From: Klebsormidium nitens
Lineage: Eukaryota > Streptophyta > Klebsormidiophyceae > Klebsormidiales > Klebsormidiaceae
Assembly (NCBI GenBank): GCA_000708835.1
Contig: DF236970.1
Location: forward strand, 1-64,000
Direction: 5' to 3'
DNA: 64,000 nucleotides
The notes below the pieces were generated by a model that was not told the origin of the DNA, did no database searches, and saw only the letters and a program-made list of their open reading frames with translations. The position numbers and the translations under genes were made by a program. Of this stretch, positions 36,261-48,100 are shown piece by piece. Numbering within the stretch: position 1 is the stretch's first letter; the number at the start of each line of letters is the position of its first letter.

Positions 36261-39200
36261 TTATTTCTTTTCCTGGCCAAGCAACCCCTTCTCCTCGTCG
36301 ACGTCGAACCCCTTCTCTTTCACCACCACGACTTTGCTACTCTCCGCAACGGTGTCTCGAGCGCGTTTTGTCTCCTTAACCCAGTCTGTCCGCAAAACGA
36401 AGATCAAAACCAGGAGGGTTTGGAAGGCTTGCGCGGCGCCCTGGCCCATCCACATCCCCTTGAGCCCCGCGCGGAAGTAAAAGGCGAACAAAAGCGCAGA
36501 CGGCAGGCCTACTCCATAGTATGCAATCATGTTTATGGTCGCCGTAACCCCCGGGCGCGCAACCCCGCGCATAACTCCGCCCAGCGGCCCCTGGAGCATG
36601 TCCAAAAACTGGCTAACCGCGAAATACGGGACTAACCCGGCTATCAGCGTGACGAAACCCGGGTCGGTGGAGAACAACAAGGGGACTTTGTTCCTTAACC
36701 CGATCAACCCGGAAGTGAAGACGACGCTCGCGCACACCGCGCACGCCATGGCCACGTGGGCCGCGAGGCGCGCGGCCGCGGGGCGCGCGGCGCCCAGCTC
36801 GTTGCTGACACGTGTCGCGACGGCGTTCATCAGGGAGACGGGGACCATGAAGCAGACGCTGCTGATGTTGAAGCAGACGGCCATAGCGGAAACGGCGAGC
36901 TCCGGGTTCTGCGGTAACCACATAAAGGTTAAGGGACTTGAGCTCCCGGTTCAGCCGGTGACAGAACAAACGTCGAGATTACTTAGGGGCTGATTCCAGA
37001 GCTTTAGGGTTTCAGTTTGGGGTTTCGAGGGGTTTTCGTGAGTTTGTGGAGTTCGAGGCTTTGAAGGCGAAAGACGTTGAAGGCGACAATGGAAGGCAGC
37101 TACTAAGGGCAGCGTTTATCAGCCAGGTGCTAGATTTTCGGAAAGTTTGAAACAAAGTAGGGGACTGCGAATCACGCAAGCTAAGACTTTAGATAGCGCG
37201 AGGCCTGGGAGTTCGACGGACTAACCGGACTGCAAAACCTTGTCCCTTGAACGGGGGCACGCAAGGACCCAGGTGGTTAGAATCAAACTCAAGTCGTCAG
37301 TCATAAGATCGAACGAAGTTTTGTATCCTCCTCTGCAGCAATTGAGAAGATGTCAGCGTTCCGCAAGAAGGAAAAGCTAGATCACGTCGAAGTCGTTGCA
37401 ACTCTCAGCTCTAGGTTTCGGCGGAAAGATTATACAAAAGAGCGGGCGGATCCGCTCACCGGAAGGAGCCCCGCCGCCAGCATGAGAATTTCGAAGGACC
37501 ACCACTCGAGGCAGAGCGACAGCATCGATGGGAAGCCAAGCCTGCAAGAAGATCGAACGGTTCAAGATTGGTCTACGTTTAAGCTCAGCTTTGATCGGCG
37601 AGACGTGAAAATCGGTTTTGTTGGTCGAGACGCGGTTTGGAGACAATGGAGGGATGAGCTTTCGGGGGGACCCACTGTCGTTCAAACCCTGGGGTCTCCT
37701 ATCCATGCTTGGCAAGACTCAACTTTTAGCAAGAAAGTGCATCCGAAAAACGAAGGGAGAAAGGGCCTGAAACGGATTCCGGGTTGCTGATGCAAGTGTC
37801 AAAGCCAATCCGTTTTACATCTGACATAAACCCCCAAAAGCGTACTCAAACATCGACTATAAGGCAGAAGACAATTGATGATAGACGGCGAAGTCCGCCG
37901 TGTGACTCAAACGAAGCCCTCCGTAGCTAAGGCAACCTTGAGGCCGGATTGACTCTCGTCGACAAAGCGTCTTCAGACACAGAGAAAAACAAATTATAAG
38001 CCAAACAAGAAAGTGACCTAGAAAAGCTCACCTCAGAAACGGTCCCCAGTTGCTAAACGCGATCTTGAAGCTAAATCCGTCCCACGTCTTCTTATATAGG
38101 CCGGAAAGGCAGATATAAGTCGCCATCATGACGAGAGTGCAGAGGCTCATGACGAATTGCGCCAGAGGGATTCCGAAGGCGCCCCAGCGGAACACGAAGA
38201 CGAACAGCAAGCAGAGCGGAATGAAGAACAGGAACGGAATGAGCTGGCAGATGAAGACCGGAAAGGTCGAGCCCTGCGCAAGCGGAAGAGAAGGGAGTCA
38301 GGAAAGTGTGGGGCCAGCAGACGACGACAGAAGTTAGAAGAAAGTAGATTCGTGCCCCTGAGAACGCAGGGACAATAAGTTGCTTTCGACGGATTGTTCG
38401 ATACGTTTCTGGAAAGACACGGAGTTCCGTGTATCGTCGCAACCCGCAAAGGTCGCACGTAATGCATCGCAGACTGGCGCTGCAGAATGTTGACCCTGTA
38501 ATTTAACGGGCCCGAGAGAGCGGAATGAAGAACGGAACGGAACGAGCTGGCCAAGCAAAAGGGGAGATATTAGGCCCTGCGCAGGTGAAATAAAGGGAAT
38601 GATGATAGCGTGAGAGCAGCAGACGGACAATTGGCGTTGATCCATAAGAGCAAACAGTGCGGAACGACGAACAGAACGGAACGAGCTGACTGACAACAAT
38701 CTTTCTTAAGGACGTCAGGCGCTCCAGGGCGATGCAAATGAGGTGAGCTGATACACAGATCACAATCTCAGTATGAGAGTTCGTGCCCGTGAGGAATCCT
38801 TTGTCGGAATAAGCACAACGGCTCATCAGAAGAACCGGTAACACTTGACATGATCAAGCTGACTGCTTTTCCATCAGTCGAGAAGTCGAAGTGACTGCCT
38901 CTCCATCAGTTGGAAAGTCGAAGTGCACAGCGCAAATGGTGCCCGGTCCTCGACAAAGACGAGATCAAGGGCTGGCATCGCGATCGAGTTCATCGAGAAA
39001 ACAGTCTCAATGCGTGACCCCAAAGGTGCATACCCTTTCTCAAAACGCAGACTTTCTGAAGCGGGCTTTTTACCTGCGCCTTCATGAACAACCGCAGCGG
39101 GAAACGCAGGCAGAGGACGAGCAGCCCCGGAATCAGGTACCGAATGTACATCCCCGCTTGGTGGGCGATATCTTTATGCTGGCCAATGCTCGTGAGGATC

Positions 39201-40768
39201 CATTCGGTGTTGAGCCAGAGAACTAGGATGGGCAGCGAAAGCGTGAGAAGAACCGCCCAGCCCCGCTGCAACGCGTGGCCGACAATGTGGTACTGCTTCG
39301 CGCCGAATGCCTGGCCCATGATTGGATCGAGGCCGATCCCCATGCCGATCACGATACTGCGCGAAAGGAAAGAGGGGAAGCGTTTGCAATGGTTCCAAAA
39401 GTGCGGGGAAGGATTTTACATAGATGGGCCGGAAAGACATGGACTGCGGAAAACGGAAGTTTCTTGTAAGATGGCCCCAGGGGGGGTTTTGCAGCGAATG
39501 CAGGCTCTGGGAAAGAGGTTCAACCAGTACGGTTTGACAAGCTGCTCGACTGCCCACCTTGTGATCCGTCGAAGGGACAAAGGGCCAACGAACAAAAGGC
39601 CAGTTTTAACAGCATGACAAATAAGCAAAGGGGCATGGCCTCGTTTAAGGGCTGTCTCGAAGCAGGCCCCCTTCCCTTCGGAAAAAGGGCTCCCTGCTGA
39701 TTGATAAATCGTGTCAGATCAGTCTCCCTTTCCAAAACAAAAACGAAAGAAGGTATCTGTTTGATCAATTGGACTGAACTCAAATCGTGATTTTTAGAGT
39801 TATGGGCTTCAGCTAACTGCCCGATTGCTGGAGCATTGAACAAGATGTTATAGGCTCCTCTGAAAATAGAAATTGACCATCAATGTGATGATCCACAAGA
39901 TGCTTCACACAACTGTTCATCCGTCGCACTTCGCCCATCGTCAAAGGCCACTGCAAAACCGACTCGCCTTTTGTACCGCCTGATCCCGCCAACATCATTC
40001 CTCTTGTATTTCGGAGCAGCGAGACTAATGTTTGACTGCCCAACTTCAGTCAATTATCACCTTCCAACGAAACCTCCAGTCAAGTATCACCTTTTTCGAA
40101 AAGCTCTTTTCAACTCGACACACCAAAATAAGATATGCTACACCCACTCACCTGTCTCCGCAAATGTTGCCAAGCGAGATGGCGAGTGCGCCCCCGGCCA
40201 GCTCTTTTCTCCCCAGATGCCCCAAGAAAGCCATGGAGATAATCCCTTGGGAGCTGTAGAGTGCATTCACACCAAGTAGCGGCAGGGCCATCCGGAGCAG
40301 CCGCCGCAGCTCTGCGAATGCCTCCGTCCGGGGGGGGTAAGCAGGGTAGGCCGCGACGTCAGGTTCAGGGTCCGCTGACATCACCAAACCCGCCCCCGTC
40401 TCTAATGACGTCAGCAGGGCTTCCCGATCGCCGTCTCCGTCATCTGAGCCGTCCCAGAAGGCGTCGCTATCCACCTTTGGGTTCAAGTCGAAGGTGGGGG
40501 TTGCAGGCTTCGACTTTTGCGCTATATTGTCGGCAGTCCTGAACTTCATCCAGGGGACCTGGTTCTCTTTGTCAAGGTCTGTGCTAACCGTAGGCGGGGT
40601 TACAGCGCTTGCCCGAGGCGCAGCTTCTATTCGAAACGTGGACTGATGGGTGAAACCTCGTGGTGACGCCCCGGCAAGCCTGTTCCGGGGGGTGGATATG
40701 TGTGCCACATTGGCCCCCCGTTCTGCTAGGCTGAGAGCAGGGAGGCTTGCACCAGCATTTCGGTCCAT
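36261..40768 (-). CDS. MATE/DTX-type multidrug and toxin extrusion transporter, 5 exons
   Basis: Exons: 40768-40152, 39356-39074, 38273-38032, 37541-37460 and 36908-36261. Phases are consistent and the product is 623 residues. MATE transporters export organic cations, flavonoids or other metabolites using an H+ or Na+ gradient. About 150 polar residues (DWDGSDDGDGD-like acidic stretch, Pro/Thr-rich) precede the first span. Core motifs are MALPLLGVNAL, ISMAFLGHLGRKELAGGALA, GLDPIMGQAFGAKQY, RFPLRLFMKAQ, EWWSFEILMLAAGLLP, and the exon 5 block AVCFNISSVCFMVPVSLMNA followed by RVSNELGA. These are hallmarks of the eukaryotic branch. The C-terminus is charged (EEKGLLGQEKK). Substrate and membrane cannot be told; vacuolar or plasma membrane is typical of the family. 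The long acidic N-terminus is larger than usual. Intron 2 holds copies of the exon 3 start. Confidence 0.92.
38499..38705 (-). repeat. Acceptor-edge copies of exon 3 (MATE gene)
   Basis: The exon 3 start on the minus strand contains GCCAGCTCATTCCGTTC and TTCTTCATTCCGCTCTG. Copies lie upstream at about 38585-38499 (with GCGCAGGGCC at its head, like the true acceptor GCGCAG|GGCTCG) and about 38705-38640. Both keep the CAGCTCGTTCCGTTC core. Frame and acceptor quality decay with distance from the exon. Confidence 0.8.
38860..38923. repeat. 32-bp direct tandem repeat in MATE intron 2
   Basis: Two adjacent units share TGACTGC, then TCTCCATCAGT or TTTCCATCAGT, and end AAGTCGAAG, with a few mismatches. 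Confidence 0.85.
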
Positions 40769-42154
40769 TGTGCAACTATCAGCAGGTCCTTCAGACCTTC
40801 TGTTGAACAGACACTTGTGTGCCGCTCAACTAGCTCCAACTGGAGTGTCTGTGCGGGTAAAACGGGTTGTGTGCTGTGCAAAGACTACCAGTTTGTGGCC
40901 TTGATGTAGTTGCGCTCTAAACACTTGTATAACATCTGTATAAAAGAGGATGAAGGCTTGAGCTAATTATCAATGTGAGCCTGCCCCTGACACACTACAC
41001 AACTTTGCGAAGACGAGGGCGCAATCATATGGGCGCCCAAGCTTTTATGAAGCTGATGAACTATATATTGTCTACACGGCAACTAAGTGCATCAACATGG
41101 TCCACTTAAGCTCAACTTTAAGCTCAAAGGGCATAAAGCAGACGACAAAAGAATCACCTCGACTGAGTATAAGCGCCCACCAATCAGTGCCACGAGGAAG
41201 CATCTTACATCAACTGATCCTTCAGTAATCGGTTTAGGAAAGTGCAACCATAAGGTTTTCCACCCGCATGCATTGATCTCGATTCCTCCTCACAAAAGAT
41301 ACACTTAGATGTGCTCACCCGTACAATCAAATACGATACCCTTTCTATGAATGAAGCAGAACTGTTCAAAGTAATAGACTCTCTGTCACTCACTTTGCAG
41401 CTGAGCACTGATGGCCCGCCCCTCTTCGTGCTTTGCGGTTGACTCGCCACTCAGCACAACGCCGCCACAGATGTAGCTCAGTCGGCAAAGCCCTTGTGCT
41501 GGAGAAACCGAACCAATCATGTGTTTTCAGCAGGTGCATTGGAGTTGGCAGCTTAGCTGTCTGGTTAAGGTGACCAAAATGACAAAGATGGTGATCTTTT
41601 CTCCCCCCTGCCAGCTCATGCAATCCGATGGCGGGCAGCAAATATCTTCCGCCCTTGAACCTAGGTAAGCTTGAATGATCTACCTACTCACTTCTAGTGT
41701 AGGTTTACCTATCTGGAAAGTGATTCAGCAATTTCAGCTGAATCAATCTGGAGTCTGCCAAAGTTCTTGTTGAAGCTTTTCTCATGGCTTTGTACCGGTA
41801 GCCCTTTCCTAGCCCTTTTGCCGTGTGTACATTATGTATGACTGAACACGCACAATTTTGTGAGCAGGGAACGTACCCGTGACGGGATTGTATCCAAGCT
41901 TGAACGCGCTCGCGCGCAAAACGTTGAGCCAATCGCTGTGTTCCTTTGCTGTCGGTAACGTCACCTGTACGCTTTTGCACTTGCCGCGTGGCCGTGCTTT
42001 TTCAGCGCGGGAAGAACTAGGGTGAGCTCTAAAACCCCCTAGCGACAGATCATGTGACCTTTGGCACTCTCTGGCTGGCTTCTCTCAGTCTGAGTCAGGC
42101 CCGCTGGATTGCCAGGGAAGACGGAACTTCTTGCTAAGCATTTTACAAGATCAG
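40769..42154. other. Divergent intergenic spacer
   Basis: This should hold the promoters of the MATE gene (-) and the phospholipase B-like gene (+). No exon with motifs is seen. A TAGCTCAGTCGG word near 41475 resembles a tRNA A box but has no matching B box. Confidence 0.4.
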
Positions 42155-45100
42155 ATGGCGGCCATGGCGCACGTCGCGAGCTTTCTGCTTCTGTGGTCCC
42201 TCCTGGTTTGCATAGCCGCAGAACCCCTGCGCTTGAGCGTATCTATCTCAAGGACAGAGTCTGGTGAGATCAAGGTGTCGGAGGTGCCAAATGGCGGGGA
42301 AGATCATGCGTGCGCTTCAGGCGTGTATCAAGTAAGTTGCATTGATTGAAGGCATGTAAGAAGGCTGTTTCTCAAGGAGGTGGTTGCTTCTTGATCTGCC
42401 TTTCAGATCCACATCAGAAGGTCTGCCTTTTACCACCACCTAATTTATCAGACTGATCAGTTGTAGATGCCCCCAGTGAAAATGAGTGGAGCTCTTTGTA
42501 GCCAACCTGGGCGGTTGTGGATTGTCAGGTGCCTGCCTGCTTCTTCCTGATTGCATCGAAACGCTCTTACTGAGAGGAGCCGTAGTGCTAGAGTCCTCTT
42601 GGTAAAAAGTGTATGTATTGTGGGCTCTTGTACCTGGATGTGACTTTGATCTGGGGGGTCTGCCACTAGTTTGATGACAGGTAGCCCTTTCAGGAGGTTA
42701 CCCTTAAGTAGATGATTCTGTTGCATGGATGTATCATCTTGCCAAATAGAGCAACTTCTCTGTCTTTTACATCTTGAAATCCTGTTAACTGTCGTCATGC
42801 CCTCAGGTGCTGCCGCATGCTGTTTTCCGTTGAAGTCATGTTCACAGCATTACGCATGCCCCCCGTCCCCCTCTTTTGCTAAATCCGAGTATCACATCGT
42901 TCAAAAGCACTATGCCCCGTCGATCAAGTTCGTCAGATTCGCAGAGGTCCTTCCCGAACACCTGAAGAAGTATCCAGTCCTATCATCAATCCGTGAACGT
43001 CGACCTCTGGGGAATCCATACACGAACAAGGCCCTCGTGATCCCAGTGATTCGGAGATACAACTCACTGGAAGGAAGTTGCCCCCTCCTTGGCCCAACTG
43101 ACTTCCATCTTCTCTGAGGCCCTGTAAAACGATTCTTCTTTTCCAGAGAGAGTACACCAACCTGGGCTGGAACTTCCTACAAATCACCACCGGGGCCTCC
43201 TGCCCCGACCCCGACCAAGCCTATGCCGCCGGCTTTGTCGAAGGCGCACTTACGTGGGAGATGACGTGGGATCACTGGCAAAACACCAAAGATGCGCTGA
43301 GTGCTAGCGACGAGCTGCCGGCGTTTCTCGCCGCGAACGACAAGTACGTGAGCGGGGAGATTGCGGCGGAGCATCTGAACAGCAGCGAGGCATTTTGGTG
43401 GCAGGTGCGTGGCGCACGGAATGCTTGGATTATGCTTTATTGGATTATCAAACTCGATTGTCATCCGCCCGAGCTTAGCATCTGGACCATTTACTTGGCC
43501 CTCCTCAGTTGGCTCGTAACACCTCCGTTGTTTTTCCTTGACTGCTTCAGGACTTGTTGACGGGACTGCGCTTGAGCCATAAAACCCCCGAACTTTGCGG
43601 CCTTGTGGATCTCAAAAGAAGTCATCAGCATGCCCTCCGAGCCCGCTCAAACCGTAGTGCTACCTGCGGTCACACTGTAGGAGCAAATCTTGGAGTCTTT
43701 GATGACTGAGGGACGAGTGTGAGGACCGCTGGCGGCATTGCATTAAAAACAGCTGCCCAGGGGCGCCCTTCTGACGGATTGGTGGTCACAGTTTGAGGTG
43801 CAAGGGCGGAAGCCACCTTTTGAGGGCCATTCGAAACGAAACGGGTTGTACAGCATCTCACTTTAAGTATGTTCAGACTCAGAACGCCAAAACTTTCTAT
43901 CCAGTTGTGAGAGCACACGTCGAACCTGTGTCTTTCTCCAGGTCAGTCTGGTGTTCAAGTACTTAAAGGCAGTCGGACGTCCAGATTGGCCGCGACATAC
44001 TGCGCATTATGCATTTCCAAGGGCGGTTGGCGCCGGAGTAGTTCATGGGCGGAGAAATTTGAAGTTCCCCAGACTCTTGCGTACAGAAATGGCCAGGAAT
44101 CCATTCGGAAATCTGGGACCTCGTTGTAGTCCAGGTCAGTCTGGTACTCGAACAGCTTAAGAGTCCAGAAATGTCGAAATTTTTTCCTACCCAATCACGA
44201 AATCACGAATTCTCGGACCTCTTTCTTTATCCTGGTCAATCCAGTCTTGGGATTGAACAGCTCGAGAGGCTCAAGAGCAGTCTGCAAATTTGGACCTCAA
44301 TTTTTCTTTCAGGTCAGTCTGGTGCTCGAACAGCTCAAGGGGCTCGCGGCAGGGTATAATTCATACGCGTCGACCAGCAAGAAGCTGACGCTCGACGATT
44401 TCTTGCGGATGAACAGCGACGGAGACTTTTACGACCTCATCCCGGCGCTAAAGCTAAAGAAGAAAGGTGAGTTTGGTATCATGCTAGGCGGTAAGAGTGA
44501 GTGCGACGTTTTACTCGTGTTTCTTAGGTCGGGGATGGTTCTGGGCGCATTCCTACCTCTGGAACTCTAGAAGAAGGACCATTAGATGTAGGCGAAGGTT
44601 CCACTCTTCTTATGGAGGGCAGGGTTCAGGATGGCGGGTTCGCTTCGCTTTGGGTTCCGCTAGTGTCGGACAAGTTCAAAGGATTGTACGCGGGCTTGTC
44701 CGACTTAATTCAGAAACTGCCAGACATTTGAGGACCTGAAAGGCGGGCAAATCTCGCAGTTCATATGAGCTGACCTGAGGGGTGCCTCTCATAAAACATA
44801 ATTGGCGGATTAGGTTGGATTCAACGCACCCTCTCCCGCTGCGTCAATGCTCCTTCGAGGTCCTGACGCCCTTCGAAACGACCAGGACCACTCAACCGCC
44901 CATTCGTCGGCCAATGGGTTCTGGTACGCATTCCACCATTTACACTCGGCTTAAAATCCATCAAGGCCCCTTCCTTACTCCATTATTCCCATTCTGATTA
45001 TTTTCCTTTCTAACGGTTAACCGCCTTGAGCCTCATTTTGCTTGCATCTTGGTTTGTCGGACCTTTGACAAGACGAGTTTTGTAAACCCGGTTTCGATGC

Positions 45101-48100
45101 AGACTCGGTTGGTGGACATCTCGCCCGCAAGTTTGGGGCGCTCCGCCAGACGGTCGAGCGGACTCTCGGCATCAATACCGGACGGACGGAACCCAACGTC
45201 AACTTTGACGACGAGGACCTCACACTGCGCGGGCAGCAAAAGTGCTCCGCTCTAGTTAAGGTGGGTCTCCGTTTCCTGGACTGACTCGAGTATGCAGTGG
45301 GTAAAGTGACGAAGTTGGTTTTGGTTGGGTCTGATTGCTGCATCTGCGTCGCATTCTTGGAGATTCAAATCTGCAGTGGAGAATGCTAAAATGACGGACG
45401 GTGGTTATGGTTGGATCCGATCGCGGAATTTGGCGCGGCAACCTTGGACGGATCAGTGCGGGTTAAAGTACGGGTAGAATCTGCGGGTTGATGCACAGGG
45501 TGGTGTACGGAGCAGTGTACGGCTCAATGTCCAGCTTACCGTACGGCTCCATGAGTCCGGTCCCGAAAATCCAAGTTCCAGAGCTGCTGTTGTCTCCGAC
45601 AGCTGTTGCTTTTCGCACATTCAAACCCCATTTGGGTGCCGACAGGACCAGTCTCCCTTTTGCACGCAGATCTGACGTCCTTGTCCACCTAGTTGACGTC
45701 AGCGGCCAATAGGCTTTGACGTTGGCGTCCTGTTGGCTTTGGCCAGTGCTGGACTGAAGGCTTTTGGGTGTAAGGAAGGATCATTAAAGTGCTTGATACT
45801 GACATTTTTCTTTTGCAGGACATGCCCGATTTGAAAGCGTTTGGTTGCAAGCGTAAGGAAGGCATTGTGTGCGTTCTATGTTCAGTATCTGCTCCCACCA
45901 AATGTGCTTAAATCTTACACATTCCTCTTGCAGGTCATGCCCGACTTCTCCGAGATCTTCGTGGCACAGGCGGCGTTCTCTGGTCTTGAGGAGCTTCTCC
46001 GGATTTACAAGTAAGCGCCACGTGTCGCCGTTTTGATGGCCGCCTTTCGGCGAGCAGTCGGATGAGCAGAGGGGTGTTGGGACCGGAGGGCCCTTCTCTT
46101 ACCTTCTTGTACGCTTCTCCCTTATGTAAACGGGGCCAGAGTGTGCTTCCTCTCGTCGAATTTACAGTGAATTCGAATTCTGGCTTGTACGGGGACTCTG
46201 CTTTGTCCACCCTTTACATTTCGAATGCAACTCTGATCAAAAGTCTCGATTCATAGATGCAGTCCTTGCCCCTTACACTGTCATTGGCGAGGCAGCAGCT
46301 AAAATGCTGTTACAAGAAGATGAGATTGCGCGGAAAAAGGAGGAAGAAGGTGCATTGACATTTCGGAGTGCGCCTTTTCGAATTTGCATGGCAGCTCATA
46401 TTCATCTAACTGTCGTTATACCGAGTCCTTGACACCGTCCGCTCTTTCCAGGCTGTACGACTTCGCGTTCCACACGACCGCCAAGTCCGCTGACGTCATC
46501 CCCGGGCGGCGCTCCGCCTTCTCGTCGTACCCCGCCCACGTCATTTCGGGCGACGACTTCTACCTCATCAGCTCGGGGATTGTCGCCGTCGAGACGACCA
46601 TCGGGACTTTCAACGACGATCTTTACCGGAATGGTATCACACCGGAAGGATCGGTGAGCCGGCGTGGGGTTCTTAGGATCCTTTGTAGAAGGTTTTGATG
46701 CAGGTTTTCAAACATGCAGGATTTGACGTGCTTGATGTTCGCGGAGGATCCTCTGGGGTGGCATAGTGGTCGACAGTATGGTCCATAGCAGGACGAGGAG
46801 GCTTGACAGATTTGCGTAACGTTGTAGAGTAGTTTGTGGAAGGTTTTTGTGGAGTGTTTTTGTGGAGTGTTTCTGAGTAGCGTTTCTGTAGAGGTTCTCG
46901 TGGAGTGCTTTTGTAGGGTGTTTCTTGCAGAGGTTTCGGATGGAGTTTTGAAAATACTCGACGTCTTGGCGTGGTTTTGATCGATGTCGAATGGTCGGCT
47001 GTGCTTTTGCGCCTTAGAATCGCATGGCGATAGCGCCTGGTAATAGAATCTGGGACTTTGTAACCAAGGCCGAAAGACCCTGACGTAATCGCTTGGACTT
47101 TGTAACCAAGGCCGAAAGACCCTGACGTCATCGCTTGCCCCCTCCGTTGTACGGCTTCGCCCCTACCTTCCAGTTCTGCCGAGTGGCTGCGCAACATTGT
47201 CGTCAAGCGTTTGGTCACGAGCGCCGCCCAGTGGATCTTATATCTTTCCTCGGCACAACAGCGAGATCATTGCCCAAATCACGTGAAACCATCCAAACCT
47301 TCCAAAACCTTCTGCTATGTACTCAGGTGCTGCGCAACAAGGTGGCCAAACAGCTGACGACCAGTGCCGCAGAATTTTCTCGCAGCACAGCAGCGGGCCT
47401 TGAGAAAAATCCCATGCTTCAAGTCGAAATCGACATCAAGAACCAAAAATCACTCCTTCTTGGTCTTTGAACACTCACGCAACATGGTGGCCAATGGGCT
47501 GGCGACCAGAGTTGCAATTGGACCACTATTTCCTTGAACAGCGGGACTGACATTTATCCCCCAAATTAGTAATGTTGACTTTGTATACCCCTATCTTGCA
47601 GGGTTTCGTGTGGCTTCGCAAAATGGTTGCCAATCGACTTGCCGCCCAGTGGACATCCATTTTTGCGCAGCACAACAGCGGGACTTGAAACAACTCGACT
47701 CTTTAAGTTGGAAATTGAGAGCAATTTGACAGCAGAAATTACTCTTTCCAGGTGTTTGAGTGGCTGCGCAACATGGTTGCCAACCGGTTGGCTACGAGCG
47801 CCGAACAGTGGACGTCCATCTTCTCGCAGCACAACAGCGGGACTTACAACAACCAGTGGCTGATTGTTGACTTCAACCTGTTCGAGCCGGGAGAGCCGCT
47901 TAAGGACGGGACATTGTATGTTTTGGAGCAATATCCGGGGTGAGTGTGGATAGGTTCGATTGCTTTTCCCTTGCTGGGACGCTGTTTTACTAGAGCAATA
48001 CTGGGGGTGGGTGTCGCTCTTTTTCACAAATTTGCCTGGAGTGATGCTATTTTCGTATGACACATCGTTGAATACAACCTGTTCGAGCCGGGAGAGCCGC

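Noticed and set aside
41470-41560. TAGCTCAGTCGG resembling a tRNA A box
   Set aside because: No B box (GGTTCGAnnCC) at the right distance and no cloverleaf pairing visible.
47158-47690. Treating the upstream exon 7 copies as alternative full exons or a second gene
   Set aside because: They contain stop codons and indels and do not end in donors; only the copy at 47752 joins in frame on both sides.
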